Positions 1 through 13,984 of a DNA stretch of 64,000 nt are shown piece after piece; the first letter of the stretch is position 1, and each line of letters begins with the position of its first letter. Source of the stretch: Muraenolepis orangiensis (taxonomy: Eukaryota; Chordata; Actinopteri; Gadiformes; Muraenolepididae); contig CM051013.1 of assembly GCA_027704905.1 (NCBI GenBank), forward strand, positions 10,968,703-11,032,702, given 5' to 3'. The position numbers and the translations under genes were made by a program. The notes beneath the pieces were generated by a model. That model saw only the letters and a program-made list of their open reading frames with translations, did not search any database and was not told where the DNA came from.

Positions 1-15
1 GATGTAGACACCGAC

Positions 16-681
16 CTCTTTGACTGATGTATTGACCAGGACTACAAGTCAGACGGTGGTTCTGAGCTGCCAAACATCCACCTCCACTGGGGTCAACACA
101 GAAGTATCCGTCCCGGGTCTCACACAGGGCATCTGATGTTAATGTACACGACTTCTTCTCCTTCAGGCCGAGACCTGTCAACCACAACGCAGTTACTGAC
201 AACCTGAGACAACATACACAACCTCTCTGAACGAACATGAACAATATAATGTTGACCGGTTAATGGTGAACAGTAGATCTGGGGGTTGCCTGTACCTGCG
301 TCACACCGTGTACAGTTAGAGCACTGCTTCAGGGCATTACGGCCATCTTTGAAGGTTCCTGGTTCACATAGTTTGCACTCTGTAATGGTTCTGTCTGTGC
401 AATCCTTCTCCACATACTTGCCTGTTGTGTGGAAATATTGAGAATGTTGAATTTGTCATATTTCAACTGGTTTCATACAAATTAATTAGTATTTATTGAA
501 TCTGATTACATTTAACTCATACATTTAACAGTTCAGATATTTGGCTCTTACCAGCAGGACATTTTGGACAACATTCACCTCCAACTCTGTAATCATCCGG
601 GGGACAGTTTGCTAATGCATGGCTGGCAATGAAGAGGACTAAACATATTCTGTACATTGTCGGTAAAGTCCTCACTGCCAT
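16..681 (-). CDS. tnfrsf14-like: TNFRSF14/HVEM-like receptor, copy A (partial, cut by window edge)
   Basis: Three coding exons read on the minus strand. Exon 1, 552-681, starts with MAVRTLPTMYR and encodes a hydrophobic signal peptide ending near SHALA, followed by the first cysteines of CRD1 (CPPDDY, then GGECCPKCPAG). Exon 2, 296-421, completes CRD1 and begins CRD2 (KYVEKDCTD ... CSNCTRCDAG). Exon 3, 16-174, encodes a segment ending CSPGQYISQRG. All borders are GT-AG and all phases agree (glycine codons split after the first base). CRD order and the CCPxC and CSPGQYI motifs are those of HVEM/CD40-type TNF receptors, which are type I plasma-membrane proteins. Transmembrane and tail exons lie beyond base 1. 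Exon 2 is two codons shorter than in copies B and C but matches D. No stop or frameshift is seen in the visible part. The exact orthologue among TNFRSF14, CD40 and related fish receptors is inferred. Confidence 0.85.
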
Positions 682-771
682 GCAGTTTGACTTGACTTCT
701 TGAAACTGAAGTATCTGCAGAAATAAAAAATAAATACAGTGCAGTTAATAAATGTAATAGCTTAACTTAAT

Positions 772-1230
772 TCAAGATTTATATTTGACATTTGCAACAT
801 ACAATAGATACAATGTACAAAAGTACAATATAATGCTTACTCCCCAATTCTCTAAAAACACTATACTGTACACAATAAAAAATAACACTAAAAAGAACAC
901 TGAAGTGACATGTAGGTACATTTGTTGAATATGTGCAAAACAACATTTAAAAAGCATTTTAAAAAGGGCCAGTAGTGCAACAGCATCGTGGATACAGTGC
1001 ATTGCACTAACTATGAGTTTATAAATCAGGTGTAAATATCACCGAAGCTCAAATCTGGCCAGAGAGTGGGGTTATTTTGCCATCATTTCAATGCGTACGG
1101 GTGTGGAAGTGAAGCCGACCCGTTATCATACGTTAGTTTAGAAGAACATCTCAAACTAGCGACTTGATTGAGAGTTTACGTATTCAGAGACTAGGAAGTC
1201 GCGTGAAGCAGTCGAGCACGCCATACTTTC
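772..1230. repeat. Conserved 5' flank of receptor copies (AT-rich)
   Basis: This stretch upstream of the copy A start exon is repeated upstream of B (about 9,000-9,478), of C (about 28,000-28,290), of D (about 39,955-40,220) and, without an adjacent gene, at 16,985-17,440. It has no convincing coding frame. It is most simply the intron between a non-coding first exon and the start-codon exon. Confidence 0.6.
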
Positions 1231-1850
1231 GGCGTGCCTGTGTGATTGATGTGTAATACAGTTGACATTCAATCTGTGTTCTGAAACCTGCGTGCAACGT
1301 TCTACTAATAACAACAAAGTAAATACAATAGCCGATCACGTCAGAACATTACATTGGTGTCAGAAGTGATTTTATTTTCGGACGAAAGAAGTCTATCCTG
1401 ACGGGAGCTGGTCTAGCGGCGTCACGGAGTTAGCCGGTGAGCTTAGCGGACATGGAGGAGTTCGGCAGGATGGGAGTGAAGCAAGAAAGAAGTGACGGAG
1501 AGGAGGGTGGAGCATGCGGGTGGTCGGATGACAGGAGGCGGGAGTTCGGGAGGATGGGAGTGAAGCAGGAAAGAAGTGACGGAGAGGAAGGTGGAGCATG
1601 CGGGTGGTCGGATGACAGGAGGCGGGAGTTCGGGAGGATGGGAGTGAAGCAGGAAAGAAGTGACGGAGAGGAAGGTGGAGCATGCGGGTGGTCGGATGAC
1701 AGGAGGCGGGAGTTCGGGAGGATGGGAGTGAAGCAGGAAAGAAGCTGGGCTAGCCTAGCAAGCTCCACTACGTCAGGGGCGGGGCTTATCGGACAAACTA
1801 AGTTTTTGACCGCCATTTTTAAAAACACTAAAATTCGCCATGGACGCTTC
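1231..1850 (+). mobile_element. Ty3/gypsy-type LTR end, primer-binding site and gag-leader remnant
   Basis: The LTR 3' part (1,231 to about 1,353, ending AACATTACA) is followed by TTGGTGTCAGAAGTG, a primer-binding-site sequence common in fish gypsy elements. A leader follows, then an ATG (1,452) opening a short frame. That frame contains a 28-residue unit (EFGRMGVKQE... to DDRRR) repeated in tandem three times plus a partial fourth, i.e. 84-bp repeats over about 1,456-1,745. The frame is then lost. The same LTR, primer site and leader recur at 17,476-17,961, where the LTR is fuller but the tandem expansion is absent. No protease, RT or integrase follows. It sits in the 5' flank of copy A. Confidence 0.6.
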
Positions 1851-1915
1851 TAGAACAAACCGCTATTAGAAAAACGGACGATGCCTCGTTTCCACCAACG
1901 CAAGCCTAGTTCTAG

Positions 1916-2075
1916 CTCTCTGTTTCTCTCTTTCTATCCTATTTCTCTCTCCCTCTTTCTATCCTATTTCTCTCTCTCTGTCTCCCTCTTTCTATCCTAT
2001 GTCTCCCTCTTTCTATCCTATTTCTCTCTCGCTCCCTCTATCCTATCCTATTCGAGAGAGAGAGAAGAGAGAGAG
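1916..2075. repeat. Pyrimidine-rich TCTC/CTAT low-complexity tract
   Basis: Tandem imperfect units of the type CTCTTTCTATCCTATTTCTCT, ending in a GA-rich complement around 2,050-2,080. No coding content. Confidence 0.75.
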
Positions 2076-2094
2076 AGGGACGGCTAGAGACGCG

Positions 2095-2590
2095 GGGATG
2101 ACTCCCTCCTCAGAACATGCCTTCCCAGAACAGTACAATACTTTGCCAAACATTGTACAGAAAACATAACATGGATTTGGGGTGGGAACGAAACTAGGCA
2201 GTTAAAATTAGCAAAATATCACATCTCAACAAAGCTAGCTTAGCTAGGTGACAGTCTGATGTCAACATCTAGGATAACATCCACGGCAACGTTACAGCTC
2301 GGTGAGCAATACCAAGTTGACACTAAATTTCCCCCGGGATTAATAAAGTATCTATCTATCTATAGACCTCCACTTCATTCATTCATCAACTCTTCAGACC
2401 CGTAACGTTCACATCGGTTTGTTGAACGTCAATCAACATTGTTTGAATATACATGTTAGTACATGTACACTAACATACATGTTAGTTTTAAACACAATTT
2501 AAAGTTAAGACTAGAGGGTTTAGCTTACCGTATTACAGAAAATACATTCACAGATTCGAAATGCCGGATCAATAACTCTTAAGCTGCTCA
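2095..2590 (-). repeat. Distal 5'-flank module with possible non-coding first exon, copy A
   Basis: Homologous to 10,263-10,700, 18,310-19,420 and 28,600-28,760. On the minus strand each copy carries a conserved splice-donor-like GTAAGC (exon end here about 2,529), preceded by non-coding sequence. It lies upstream of the receptor start exon, whose acceptor (TCTGCAG) is also conserved. An untranslated first exon is a reasonable inference. In this copy the module is interrupted near 2,330-2,360 by a LINE/SINE 3' tail (GGGATTAATAAAGT then TATC repeats). Confidence 0.4.
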
Positions 2591-2924
2591 GTGAAGCATG
2601 CACCAAGCGACCAGGAAGTAGGCCAAGCGTTGCTGAAAGTAGTGAAGTATAAAGTTGAAAGTAGGCCAAATTGTCGTAGTGCCCAAACGGTGTAGAATTG
2701 CAAGTGACGTGATGCCGTTGGGCCCAGACAGGGAATAGTTAGTTGGCACGCTGCGGTCCTCCGACGTGTTTAGACTAGCGGCCGCCATTTAGTCCCGCTT
2801 GCAGCCGCCTAACTTGCTAATTATCAAAAATCCCTTGACGGTTTATCTCCACCGTTCATTTACTCCTCTTGTGTGCTCACCACTATATTTACGTTGACTT
2901 GAGAAGTCCCTTCGTGGTCGCCAA

Positions 2925-3334
2925 TGTTGAACTTTCCTGTCTAGCTTCCAGACCGTAGTCGAGGAATACAGGGGATATTCATCCAGGGCCAAAGCACAGG
3001 CTTCGGGTTCAATAAGCCACTTAATGAACAGACAGGCAGGGTTTACTTCCGAGAGGGTTGGCTTTATTGACCACTTATTCTGGACAGATGTACATTGCTA
3101 CTACTCCCGTTCACTTCCAGACACAGAGACGCTCGCTCCTTCACCTCGCGCTCCCACACACACCCGCCACGCCCCCTCTCTCTTAAAGGGATAGGCAGCC
3201 TTGCCCTACATGGACCTACTAGTATAACACGTGGAAAGACCTCAGTGTTAGTAAACAAGAAACCTCCTATAGGCCTAGCTCTCTCACGCGTCCACGTGGT
3301 GGGTGTGTCCTTGTCTGTGACGCAACCAGCGAAT

Positions 3335-3340
<6 letters not shown>
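2925..3340 (-). mobile_element. LTR with adjacent primer-binding site (retroelement remnant)
   Basis: Read on the minus strand it begins TGTACTATTCG and ends GTTCAACA, with the TG...CA ends of an LTR. An AATAAA polyadenylation signal lies near 3,064. Immediately outside the 3' end is TTGGCGACCACGAAGGGAC, typical of a retroelement primer-binding site. About 100 bp of possible internal sequence follow (2,820-2,924), with no gag or pol. The other LTR is not in this locus. The family is not assigned. Confidence 0.55.
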
Positions 3341-3415
<75 letters not shown>

Positions 3416-3424
3416 ACACACACA
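3341..3424. repeat. (CA)n microsatellite
   Basis: About 84 bp of CA, slightly interrupted near the right end, directly abutting the LTR end at 3,340. Confidence 0.97.
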
Positions 3425-3430
3425 CTAGGA

Positions 3431-3700
3431 CAGTGGTTCTTAACCTTTTTGGAGGTACTGAACCCCGCAAGTTTCATACGCGCATTCACCGAACCCTTCG
3501 TAATTGGAAAAATAATGATAATATGATATTACGCTGAAAATCCCGATCGCGAGAAGTCGAGAAGTCCAACGTGGGGGGGGGTGGGGTGGGTGTATGTCGC
3601 GATCGTGAAGGCCAACGGGGGGGGGGGGGGTGTATGTGGCGATCGCGAACATCGTGAAGTCCAAGGGGGCATAATCGATCGCGAACATTGTGTGTGGCTT
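3431..3700 (+). mobile_element. hAT-type terminal sequence plus G-rich repeats
   Basis: CAGTGGTTCTTAACC is a typical hAT terminal sequence. It is followed by tandem GATCGCGA/AAGTCCAAC units separated by runs of G (3,570-3,665). No matching second terminus or target duplication was found, so this is a partial, non-autonomous copy. Confidence 0.45.
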
Positions 3701-3779
3701 TTTTTTTTTAAATCTTTTTTTGTGAATCTGTGGGAATCAGAATTCCTTTATTTGTCACTCACGTTATTATTAACAATAA

Positions 3780-4880
3780 TAAAAATGATTAAAAAAAGTG
3801 TACTTTTAAAAAGGGGAATAGGGCTCAAATAAATGTGAAGTTTATATAAACAAAAATTATGAATATCAAATGTACACATAGGCGCACATACAAGCCAGGG
3901 GAAGTTCAAACTCCTACAAGAAAGGGAGCGATCAGAGAGCTACCATAATAGCAGCAACCGCAGTAGAAATCCTGGGTGGACAAAGCCCCTAAAATAGAGA
4001 TCTTTTTTAAAGATCTCAGAAAAGTGGCAAAAGGCACAAAATGACACATTGCAGTGTGCGAGGAAATGGAACCGCTGATAGAAAACCACAAGAACAAAAA
4101 AGATTGGAAAAGAAACCGAAATACGATGATATTGGCCATGTTTGAAAAAGAAGGCACAGAATGGAGACAACGAGAAGAAAAGTTAGCGAGGGAAGGATAG
4201 GGGTCGAAGGATAAGTGGACCCGGCTTCCTGACACAAACAGTGGAGCCTCATCCTTCCTATAATGACTAAGATATCAGATGTGTGCCTTAATGCCTTTGG
4301 GTGGTGGTAGCATGGTAACATTTTCAGGTGCCAGTCGAAGCACACGCTACTCACACACTTCCCACACACATGGAACATCATGAGGTCAATCAAAGTGTGT
4401 GGCGTTAAACTTACTCTATCAAACCCATAGTCTGTATAAAACGGGTTCAACCACTTGGAAGAATAGCAGATTTATTTTCCTAAAAGCACATCACTTGCTA
4501 TAGGTTATCATGTGATGAGGACTTGCCACAAACCCATTAAAAACACCACCCAATGCACAGATGAACTACATTGGTGATGAACAACATCATGACTTTTAAC
4601 AAATGTCCATACGAATATGGTTTTGTTTCATATTAAGAGTGTGAATTTGTGTGAAATATTTAACTAAATGTTGGTCATCCAATTTTTTAGAATGAACTTT
4701 GAGGCATTGTTCAGAACACATGGAAGCAGGTGTAGAGGTTGAGCAGTCCAATGGCGTCATACAGAGAGTCTACTGCAGACTTCAGACATGAACACACATT
4801 CAGACAATCAGGCTCTGGACCAATCGTTATTAAGGCCTTTTTATTGAAAAAAAAAAAGGGCGGAATATGCAATACATCAG
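3780..4880. repeat. Receptor-unit 3' module, copy in unit B
   Basis: About 1 kb repeated at 14,510-16,050 and 34,680-36,200. Short frames recur in all copies, for example a minus-strand one starting MNPFYTDYGF (4,450) and a plus-strand one starting MSSPMASYRE (4,739). They do not resemble a known protein and are best read as duplicated non-coding sequence. This copy lacks the roughly 0.4 kb with the C-run and (TA)n that the other two copies carry. Confidence 0.65.
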
Positions 4881-4904
4881 AATACATTGAATACAATACA
4901 ATGA

Positions 4905-5400
4905 ACATTCTACACCGGCACAATCGAGTGTGTTCTTACAGGGTGCATCACCGCCTGGTACGGGAACTGCACCGCACTCGAGCGCAGAGCGCTTCAAAGG
5001 GTGGCGCGGACGGCCCAGTATATCGTTGGAGGTGAGCTCCCCTCCCTCCTGGATATATACAACCAGCGGTGCGTGGCCAAGGCCAAACGCATCATAAAAG
5101 ACAATGCCCACCCCAGCCACGAACTGTATTCACTTTTACCGTCAGGCAGGCGATACCGCAGTATCAAGTGCCGCACAAATAGACTCTGAGACAGCTTCCA
5201 CAGTCAGGCCATCAGGCTGCTGAACAAGGGTGTATAGCATATAACAATGTATATTTTATTACATTGATATATAGATAGATAGATAGATAGATAGATATAT
5301 ATTTTTTTTATAACTGCTGTCTGTCGTCGGGTATTGCACATAAGATTTTCACTCACTGCTTATACTTGTGTAAACTGTCAAGTGACAATAAACTTGACTA
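4905..5400 (+). mobile_element. L2-clade LINE, 5'-truncated 3' end
   Basis: It encodes the last part of an L2 ORF2 (RTAQYIVGGELPSLLDIYNQ ... LLPSGRRYRS), frameshifted relative to the preceding TGCITAW segment, with a stop at 5,188. The 3' UTR ends in GTGACAATAAACTTGACT. It is nearly identical to the C-terminus of the long L2 frame at 51,165-52,532. Confidence 0.85.
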
Positions 5401-5401
5401 C

Positions 5402-5475
5402 ATGGTGGCAGTATAGCTTAGGAGGTAGAGCGGTTGCCTCACAACTGGAAGGTTGCTGGTTCAATACCCCAATAC
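5402..5475 (+). mobile_element. tRNA-derived SINE head
   Basis: GTGGCAGTATAGCTTAGGAGG resembles a Pol III A box, and GGTTCAATACC, 45 bp further on, resembles a B box. It directly follows the L2 tail and is repeated at 36,779-36,850. No CCA end and poor arm pairing argue against a functional tRNA gene. Confidence 0.55.
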
Positions 5476-6239
5476 TCCTTGGTCTTTTTCTTTTTATACA
5501 GTAAGTGACGCACAAACATACATTCAATATTTAAATATATAGTGTTCACCTGAGGCAGGAACCTTAAAATTATGAAGATTGACCTAAATTATGCTCAAAT
5601 GAAAGGTTTGTGCTTCTCAGGTTCCACACGAGGAGAGCTCTAGCATGTACCATCTGTTCTGTACGCCATTATTCAAAGTCTGCAATAAACCGGATTCTTC
5701 ATCACCCTGTGTCCTTGTCTTCGGGAAGAGCCCGCAAGTAGCCATGTTACTGGCTAGTGGCAGCGTCGTCTGCTACAGTACTGTTTTAGGTCATATCTCC
5801 GGAATCAATCGTCCGGTTAATGCCGAATCAAGCCCAGATGTGTGGCAACTTCAATTAGCCCAAACCTATTGCGTATGACCAATGGTTGTACATGTGTAAG
5901 GTTTTTATCTGAATAAAATGGGTCTAATGTGGATTGGCGTCCGTTCGGGGGGTATAAACCTCTAGCCGCCGCTTCAGACGACGAAAGCCTGGTTAAATTT
6001 GGACTTTTACCAATAGCGGTCCGAAGAGCCCAACGAAGCAGGTTTGACGGCATTTGAACAAATGGTTTAGGAAAAGGTCAGGAAATGTGTGTTTTTCCTT
6101 ACATTCAAAATAGTGGAAATGACGTTGAGGAAAGTCCCTGTGTCTTATGGGATCTTTGTAGGCCACGAAGAGCTGCATCATCCGACGCCAAACTCATGGC
6201 CATAGGTCAAAAAAACAAGTGGTCAACATGACCACAGAC

Positions 6240-6560
6240 TCAATTTTGCTGTTCAGCATTACACCTTGGGACTGGACCCATCTCAATGTCTGGCTGTCCA
6301 GCAGTAGCCCTGGTCTCTGACTGGGAACACCTGGCTGTAGAGGCCGGACAGGGAGGCTGTCTTGAAGCCGGACAGGGAGGCTGTCTTGAGGCCGGGCAGG
6401 GAGGCTGTCTTGATGAGGACGGGCTGATCATTGTCGGAATGTCCTGCGAGTCAACTGTGGGTGTAGAGGCAGGACAGCCGGACTTCAGTGCTTTAGTTTC
6501 TGGAAGAGAAGGCAGAAGAGAGTCAGGACGTCCAGCCTCTGAAGACTGAAGCCAACTGGT
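6240..6560 (-). CDS. Candidate cytoplasmic-tail exon of copy B, with 24-bp repeats
   Basis: An open minus-strand frame begins after an AG-rich acceptor region near 6,565, continues through SSEAGRPDSLLPSLPETK and MISPSSS, enters three tandem RQPPCPAS units (24-bp repeats, about 6,340-6,412), and stops after RCNAEQQN. It lies 0.7 kb past exon 7 of copy B, in the right orientation. The same frame with the same repeats sits in the same place relative to copy D (37,279-37,605). The splice phase does not obviously fit exon 7, so another exon may intervene, or this may be 3' flanking sequence. No known motif was recognised. Confidence 0.35.
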   Translation of the reverse strand, partial: TSWLQSSEAGRPDSLLPSLPETKALKSGCPASTPTVDSQDIPTMISPSSSRQPPCPASRQPPCPASRQPPCPASTARCSQSETRATAGQPDIEMGPVPRCNAEQQN

Positions 6561-7234
6561 GGAGCTCTGCTGCTGGTTCTTCTCGTGTGAAGTCTAACTT
6601 CACAACCAGACACACAACCAGAGACACACAAATACATGACGCATTACTCATTGTGAAGTACACAAGTTGTTTTTACAAAAAGGGGTTTAATTCTACCCAA
6701 ATAATACAAAAATATACAGAAATGCATACCAGAAAGCAAAAACAAGGCCAAAATAATACAATGATGGGTGCAGGAGGCTGAATATGAAACATACAAGCAG
6801 ACAACCAGGAACAGATATTAAAACACAACCTCCAAGAAGGGAGACATGAGGGACACTATATACTAAATGGGTTAAACCAAATGACACATGAGGGGAGGAA
6901 CACAAATGACAACCCAACACATTTATTACGGTTACATGTATCCATTCTATTGCGTAAGTATTTATTCTATTAATTATACCTATTATATTCATTTAAATGC
7001 ATTAAAGAAATGCCCATATATGTAGTCTTTCCATTTTCCCCCTATAAGAACATGAAATAGACTCGACCAATCAGTCCCTATTAATCAGCCACAAGTGTCT
7101 TTGTACTCCGTTGCTGTAGGGCTAAGAGTTCAACTCTAATAAAGATTAATATTTTCAAATGAGTACCGGTATGTGTGGCTGGGAGCCCAGCCCTCACACT
7201 CATTAACAGTGAAACATGTGGAATAAGAGCTTAC

Positions 7235-8948
<1,714 letters not shown>

Positions 8949-9663
8949 CTGCAGAGATAAAAAATAATAATACAGTGCAGTTAATAAATGTAATAGCATT
9001 ACAAATTGCAAATGTAATTTGCTACAAGTACAATATAATGCTTACTCCCCATTTCCTCCCACAGTATGAATTCTCTAAAAGTCTATACTGTAATAAAATA
9101 CTGTACACAATAAAAAATAACACTAAAAAGAACAATACAGTGACTGATGGGTGATATGTACAGGTACATTTGTTGAATTGTGCAAAAAAAACCATTTTAA
9201 AAGCATTTTAAAAGGGCCAGTAGTGCAACAGCATCATGAGTACAGTGCATTGCAGTATCTATGAGTTTATAAATCAGGTGTAAATATCACCGAAGCTCAA
9301 ATCTGGCCAGAGAGTGGGGTTATTTTGCCATCCTTTCAATGCGTACGGGTGTGGAAGTGAAGCCGAACCGTTATCATACGTTAGTTTAGAAGAACATCTC
9401 AAACTATCGACTTGATTTAGAGTTTTTACGTATTCAGAGACTAGGAAGTCGCGTGAAGCAGTCGAGCACGCCATACTAATAGTTGACGTAAAATCTGTTA
9501 TGTTTTTTTAGTTTCAACGTGTCCCGACTCCAAAAGCTAAATTAATAACATCACAACTGATACGGTCACTAACATAACCGATTTTCCGGATTTTGATGAT
9601 TATCTACGAGTCGATAATCTGTTGGGTATCTATCCAACTGTTGAGGATTGGATCCTCTTGATT

Positions 9664-10262
<599 letters not shown>

Positions 10263-10800
10263 AGACTTTGCCAAACATTGTACAGAAAACATAACATGGA
10301 TTTGGGGTGGGAACGAAACTAGGCAGTTAAAATTAGCAAAATATCACATCTCAACAAAGCTAGCTTAGCTAGGTGACGGTCTGATGTCAACATCTAGGAT
10401 GCCAACGTATTGCACTTTTACCTGAGCACCATATTTGAAAGGCTTTAAACCGTCAACCACAGCAACGTTACAGCTCGGTGAGCAAAACCAAGTTGACAAT
10501 ACCTCCACTTCATTCATTCATCAACTCTTCAGACCCGTAACGTTCACATCGGTTTGTTGAACGTCAATCACCAGAGAGCGTAGTAAGACTAGAGAGCGTT
10601 TAGCTTACCGTACTTCACTTGAGAAAGACGCAACAGTTACTCAGTTAAAAAAAAGTTGGCAAGATATTTTCACAGATTCGATGTCGGGTCAATAATTCTT
10701 AAGTGTTGTAAAATACACACGACGCCTCTCTGCAGCCGTAGAAAGGTAGTTAACAAGCTACCTGCTTATCAAAACGAGCCGTCTTCCGAGGTGGACAAAT
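10263..10800 (-). repeat. Distal 5'-flank module with possible non-coding first exon, copy B
   Basis: Second copy of the module described at 2,095-2,590. The conserved donor GTAAGC places an exon end at about 10,609 on the minus strand, 1.66 kb upstream of the start exon of copy B. Confidence 0.4.
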
Positions 10801-11093
10801 AACATTGGTCTCTCTTGAGGCTATGACGCAAGTGCGCACGGACCGGCGTTTGGGAAACCCCCCCAGGCAGGAAATTGCAAGATAGACCCTTTAACCGCCG
10901 GGCCCGGGGCATCTTTTTTTTCTGCAGGTACGTCACCATTACCTCCCTGTTCAATTTAAGATTCAAGATATGTTATTGTCCATATGCAGTACCTGTACAA
11001 TGGAATGATTACTCCCCCATTCCCTCCCGCAGTATGAATGTACTACAATTGAACACTATATACTAAACGATGTACTAAACTAATACTATACAA

Positions 11094-12708
11094 CAGTGGC
11101 GGCCGGTGACATCCGATGTAGGAGGGGCGCAGGGGGGGGGTAAAAAATTCGCAATTTTTTTTAATCATAAAAAATTGCTGTGCAATACCGCATTTTCCCA
11201 GACGGTGGCGCCATTTCTCCATGTAAACGACCGAGAGGGCGAATTAAAGAAATACAAATAAAAAACTATACATAATATAAATATAAACCTCACTGTTACT
11301 CATTCTACTCTGTATTGTATATATGTATATTGACTGAACATTCCTTTACTTACTGCTTAATTTCTTTTTTTACTTACTTTATTTTTACTGTATGTAGCAC
11401 AATCTCAGGGGCTCATACAGAAGCATTTCATCATAAAGTATTCTGTATTTTGTTGTGACAAATAATAAACAAACTTGAAACTTATGGTGAAAGAACATTT
11501 ATTATATGGTGCTTCAATTAGCAATTATGAACACAGTAATACCTAGTAGAAAATAAACGTAAGAAAAAAATATGGTCCTATATTAGAAAGACTACCCAGT
11601 GTGCCATCAAAAATAATACCTAAATATGGTCTTACATTCGATTGTGCAAAAGTAATTAGAACAAAATAGAAGATAATAAAATAGACCTGATACAAGTCCT
11701 GAGATAAAATGCAATACAATGTTAAGCTTACAAATTAAAAGGTACTGGGTCCTATGTACACCACTACTATACGATATACAGTTTAATCTATGTACCTATG
11801 CTATACTAACTATACAAGAACTACACAACTATAACTATAACTATACAACTATTCTCTCCTCAGACAGCAAGATGTGAACTGACTCATTAACAAATGCTTC
11901 TGAATTAAACTGATTAAATAAAATACAAATGCTTAATACATTCGACCACAGCCTATATTAGCAGACAAACACACGGAGGACCCTGTAGCTAGCATTGGGG
12001 AAGCACGTGTCCACGATAAACTTACAAAACCCCAATCCACACCGTTTACATACAAATGACACAAGCTGCATGTTTATACAGCAAGACCAACATTTCTTAT
12101 CCCCTTTACTTTACGTTTACATCGTCCACAATAAAAATAAATGTAAAACTATAACCGGGACAACAAAAACGTACCTCTCCTCAGACAGCAAGACGCGAAC
12201 TGAGAGCAGAGCAGTACATGCTTTACAAATAAGGTTAAACTAGGCTACAATTGAGTGGCGCATGCGCAGGCGCATGGTTTCTTTGTTGGGCGCAAGAATA
12301 TGCGCCCCCACAGATCGTATTTAGGACCCTTGATAGGCTACATTTATTAGCTTGATCCATTTTCATTGGCCGCTTGCGCGCAGTGACGCGGAGTTCCTGG
12401 GCGCACCGGTCTTGCGCCCAGGTTTGGAGGTAGGTACTAGATTTCTATGAGAGTGACGTCAATGACAAACGAGGGGGGAGAATAGCACGCACAAAACAAT
12501 GATTTATATTTGCTATATTAACGTTATTGTGCATTTTAAACACAAACATACTTAAAATGAGTAATTATTATTGATTTTAAACAGGTTTAGTTTATTTTTA
12601 GGGGTCAAAAAATCAAAAATCCAAAAACAAATTATTATTATTATTATTTTTTCCTCTCTCAACCAGGTGGGGCGGCGCCCCTGCGCCCCTATGGACGAGC
12701 CGCCACTG
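11094..12708. mobile_element. Non-autonomous hAT element, copy 1
   Basis: It begins CAGTGGCGGCCGGTGAC and ends GGACGAGCCGCCACTG, matching the ends of 19,721-21,425, and shares most of its internal AT-rich sequence with that copy. The transposase-exon remnant of copy 2 is missing here. Flanking octamers (ctatacaa and aacacata) do not match, so the element has been recombined or its flank replaced. The right border is exactly where the block shared with 32,673-36,250 begins. Confidence 0.7.
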
Positions 12709-13306
12709 AACACATATCATCATATATCATATGTCAACGTCGCTGTCACAACGTCACAACGTCACCGCGGTGGCCCGATCTTGCAGAATAGACCTATATC
12801 ACGTTAGATTTGAAAGCCGGAAGTACGCATTAAAAATCGCTGAAGCAGTTATCGCTGGACAACATCGCTGCATAACCTTCCAAAAGTCGGTCCAGACGAT
12901 GCGGTTCAACTTGTGAATGAACACTACAGTGAAGAAGTCTGAATCCGAATCATACAATTCCCCGACATTGTGTCTTGTGGCTCTATCTGGATATATCGCC
13001 ATATAACGAAGGCGATTTTGTGTAGGTGCAGAGGTATGCCTATGTATTTAATATAGGCGATTTATTTGATGGATTTGGATTATTTCAATGTACCTTTTCA
13101 TTTACGTGTTAATATGTAGTGTGCAGCTGTATATGTTCTAAAAGGGAATGCCTGTTATTCTTGTGAATATGAGTTGTCTTAAAATAAAAGTGCTTGTGAC
13201 AGAGTTAAAACCGAATTTGTATAAAATACCGATATATATATATATCGTATATCGCGATGCAGCCTAAAAATACCGGGTTTTGGTCCGTATCGCCCAGCCC
13301 TACTTG

Positions 13307-13670
13307 GGACCAGTGCTTTTAATCACACACTTACCCGACAATATGTGGCTCTATTCGGATGACAGATGGAGTGTGTGTGGGGGTCAGGACCAGTGCTTTT
13401 AATCACACTTACCCGACATTATGTGGCTCTATTCGGATGAGAGATGGAGTGTGTGTGGGGGTTAGGACCAGTGCTTTTAATCACACACATACCCGACATT
13501 ATGTGGCTCTATTCGGATGAGAGATGGAGTGTGTGTGGGGGTCAGGACCAGTGCTTTTAATCACACACATACCCGACATTATGTGGCTCTATTCAGATGA
13601 GAGATGGAGTGTGTATGGGGGTTAAGACCAGTGCTTTTAATCACACACATACCCGACATTATTAGCCTAT
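13307..13670. repeat. 80-bp tandem repeat, five units
   Basis: The unit starts GGACCAGTGCTTTTAATCAC and recurs at 13,307, 13,387, 13,465, 13,545 and 13,625, so the period is 78-80 bp with few substitutions. The same array with six units is at 33,261-33,700. Confidence 0.9.
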
Positions 13671-13984
13671 TCCGCCCACTTTTCGAGACGTATATGCTCT
13701 CCTTGTCAAAGTGCAAACTGCAGACATACGCTACCCCTGAGAACATGAAACGAGGGACCTTCATCCTCCTTATCAGCCTCACACAACTTGCGGAGGAGTT
13801 TGTCTTTGGGTAAATGGTGTAAACTGAGGTAGGGCCGTCTCTGTTTAGACGTTGAGCAGCCGGTACATTACAATAACAGAGAGGAGAGGAGGCAGCCACA
13901 GTTTGTCACGTATCTGGGGTAACTACCAGAAGTAAGAGTACACTGCTCTGCGATTTTTAAGGCTCCGGAAGCAGGAAGTGTGAT

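Noticed and set aside
3431..3700. Complete hAT element
   Set aside because: Only one terminus could be found, with no target duplication.
4016..4450. Conserved gene encoding the MNPFYTDYGF frame repeated three times
   Set aside because: All three copies lie in recent near-identical duplications, so conservation is uninformative; no domain, signal peptide or splice structure was convincing.
4739..5035. Gene encoding the MSSPMASYRE frame (also 15,891-16,211)
   Set aside because: The frame runs from module sequence into an L2 fragment and changes end in each copy.
5404..5470. A tRNA gene
   Set aside because: A- and B-box-like motifs are present, but the sequence is fused to an L2 tail, recurs with it, and does not close into a clean cloverleaf; SINE is the better reading.
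6693..6992. Membrane protein encoded on the minus strand (also 37,746-38,045)
   Set aside because: Hydrophobic translation of AT-rich intergenic repeat; broken in copy C by a LINE tail, with no start context.
13307..13670. A CRISPR-like array
   Set aside because: Units are contiguous 80-bp tandem repeats without unique spacers, in a eukaryotic genome.
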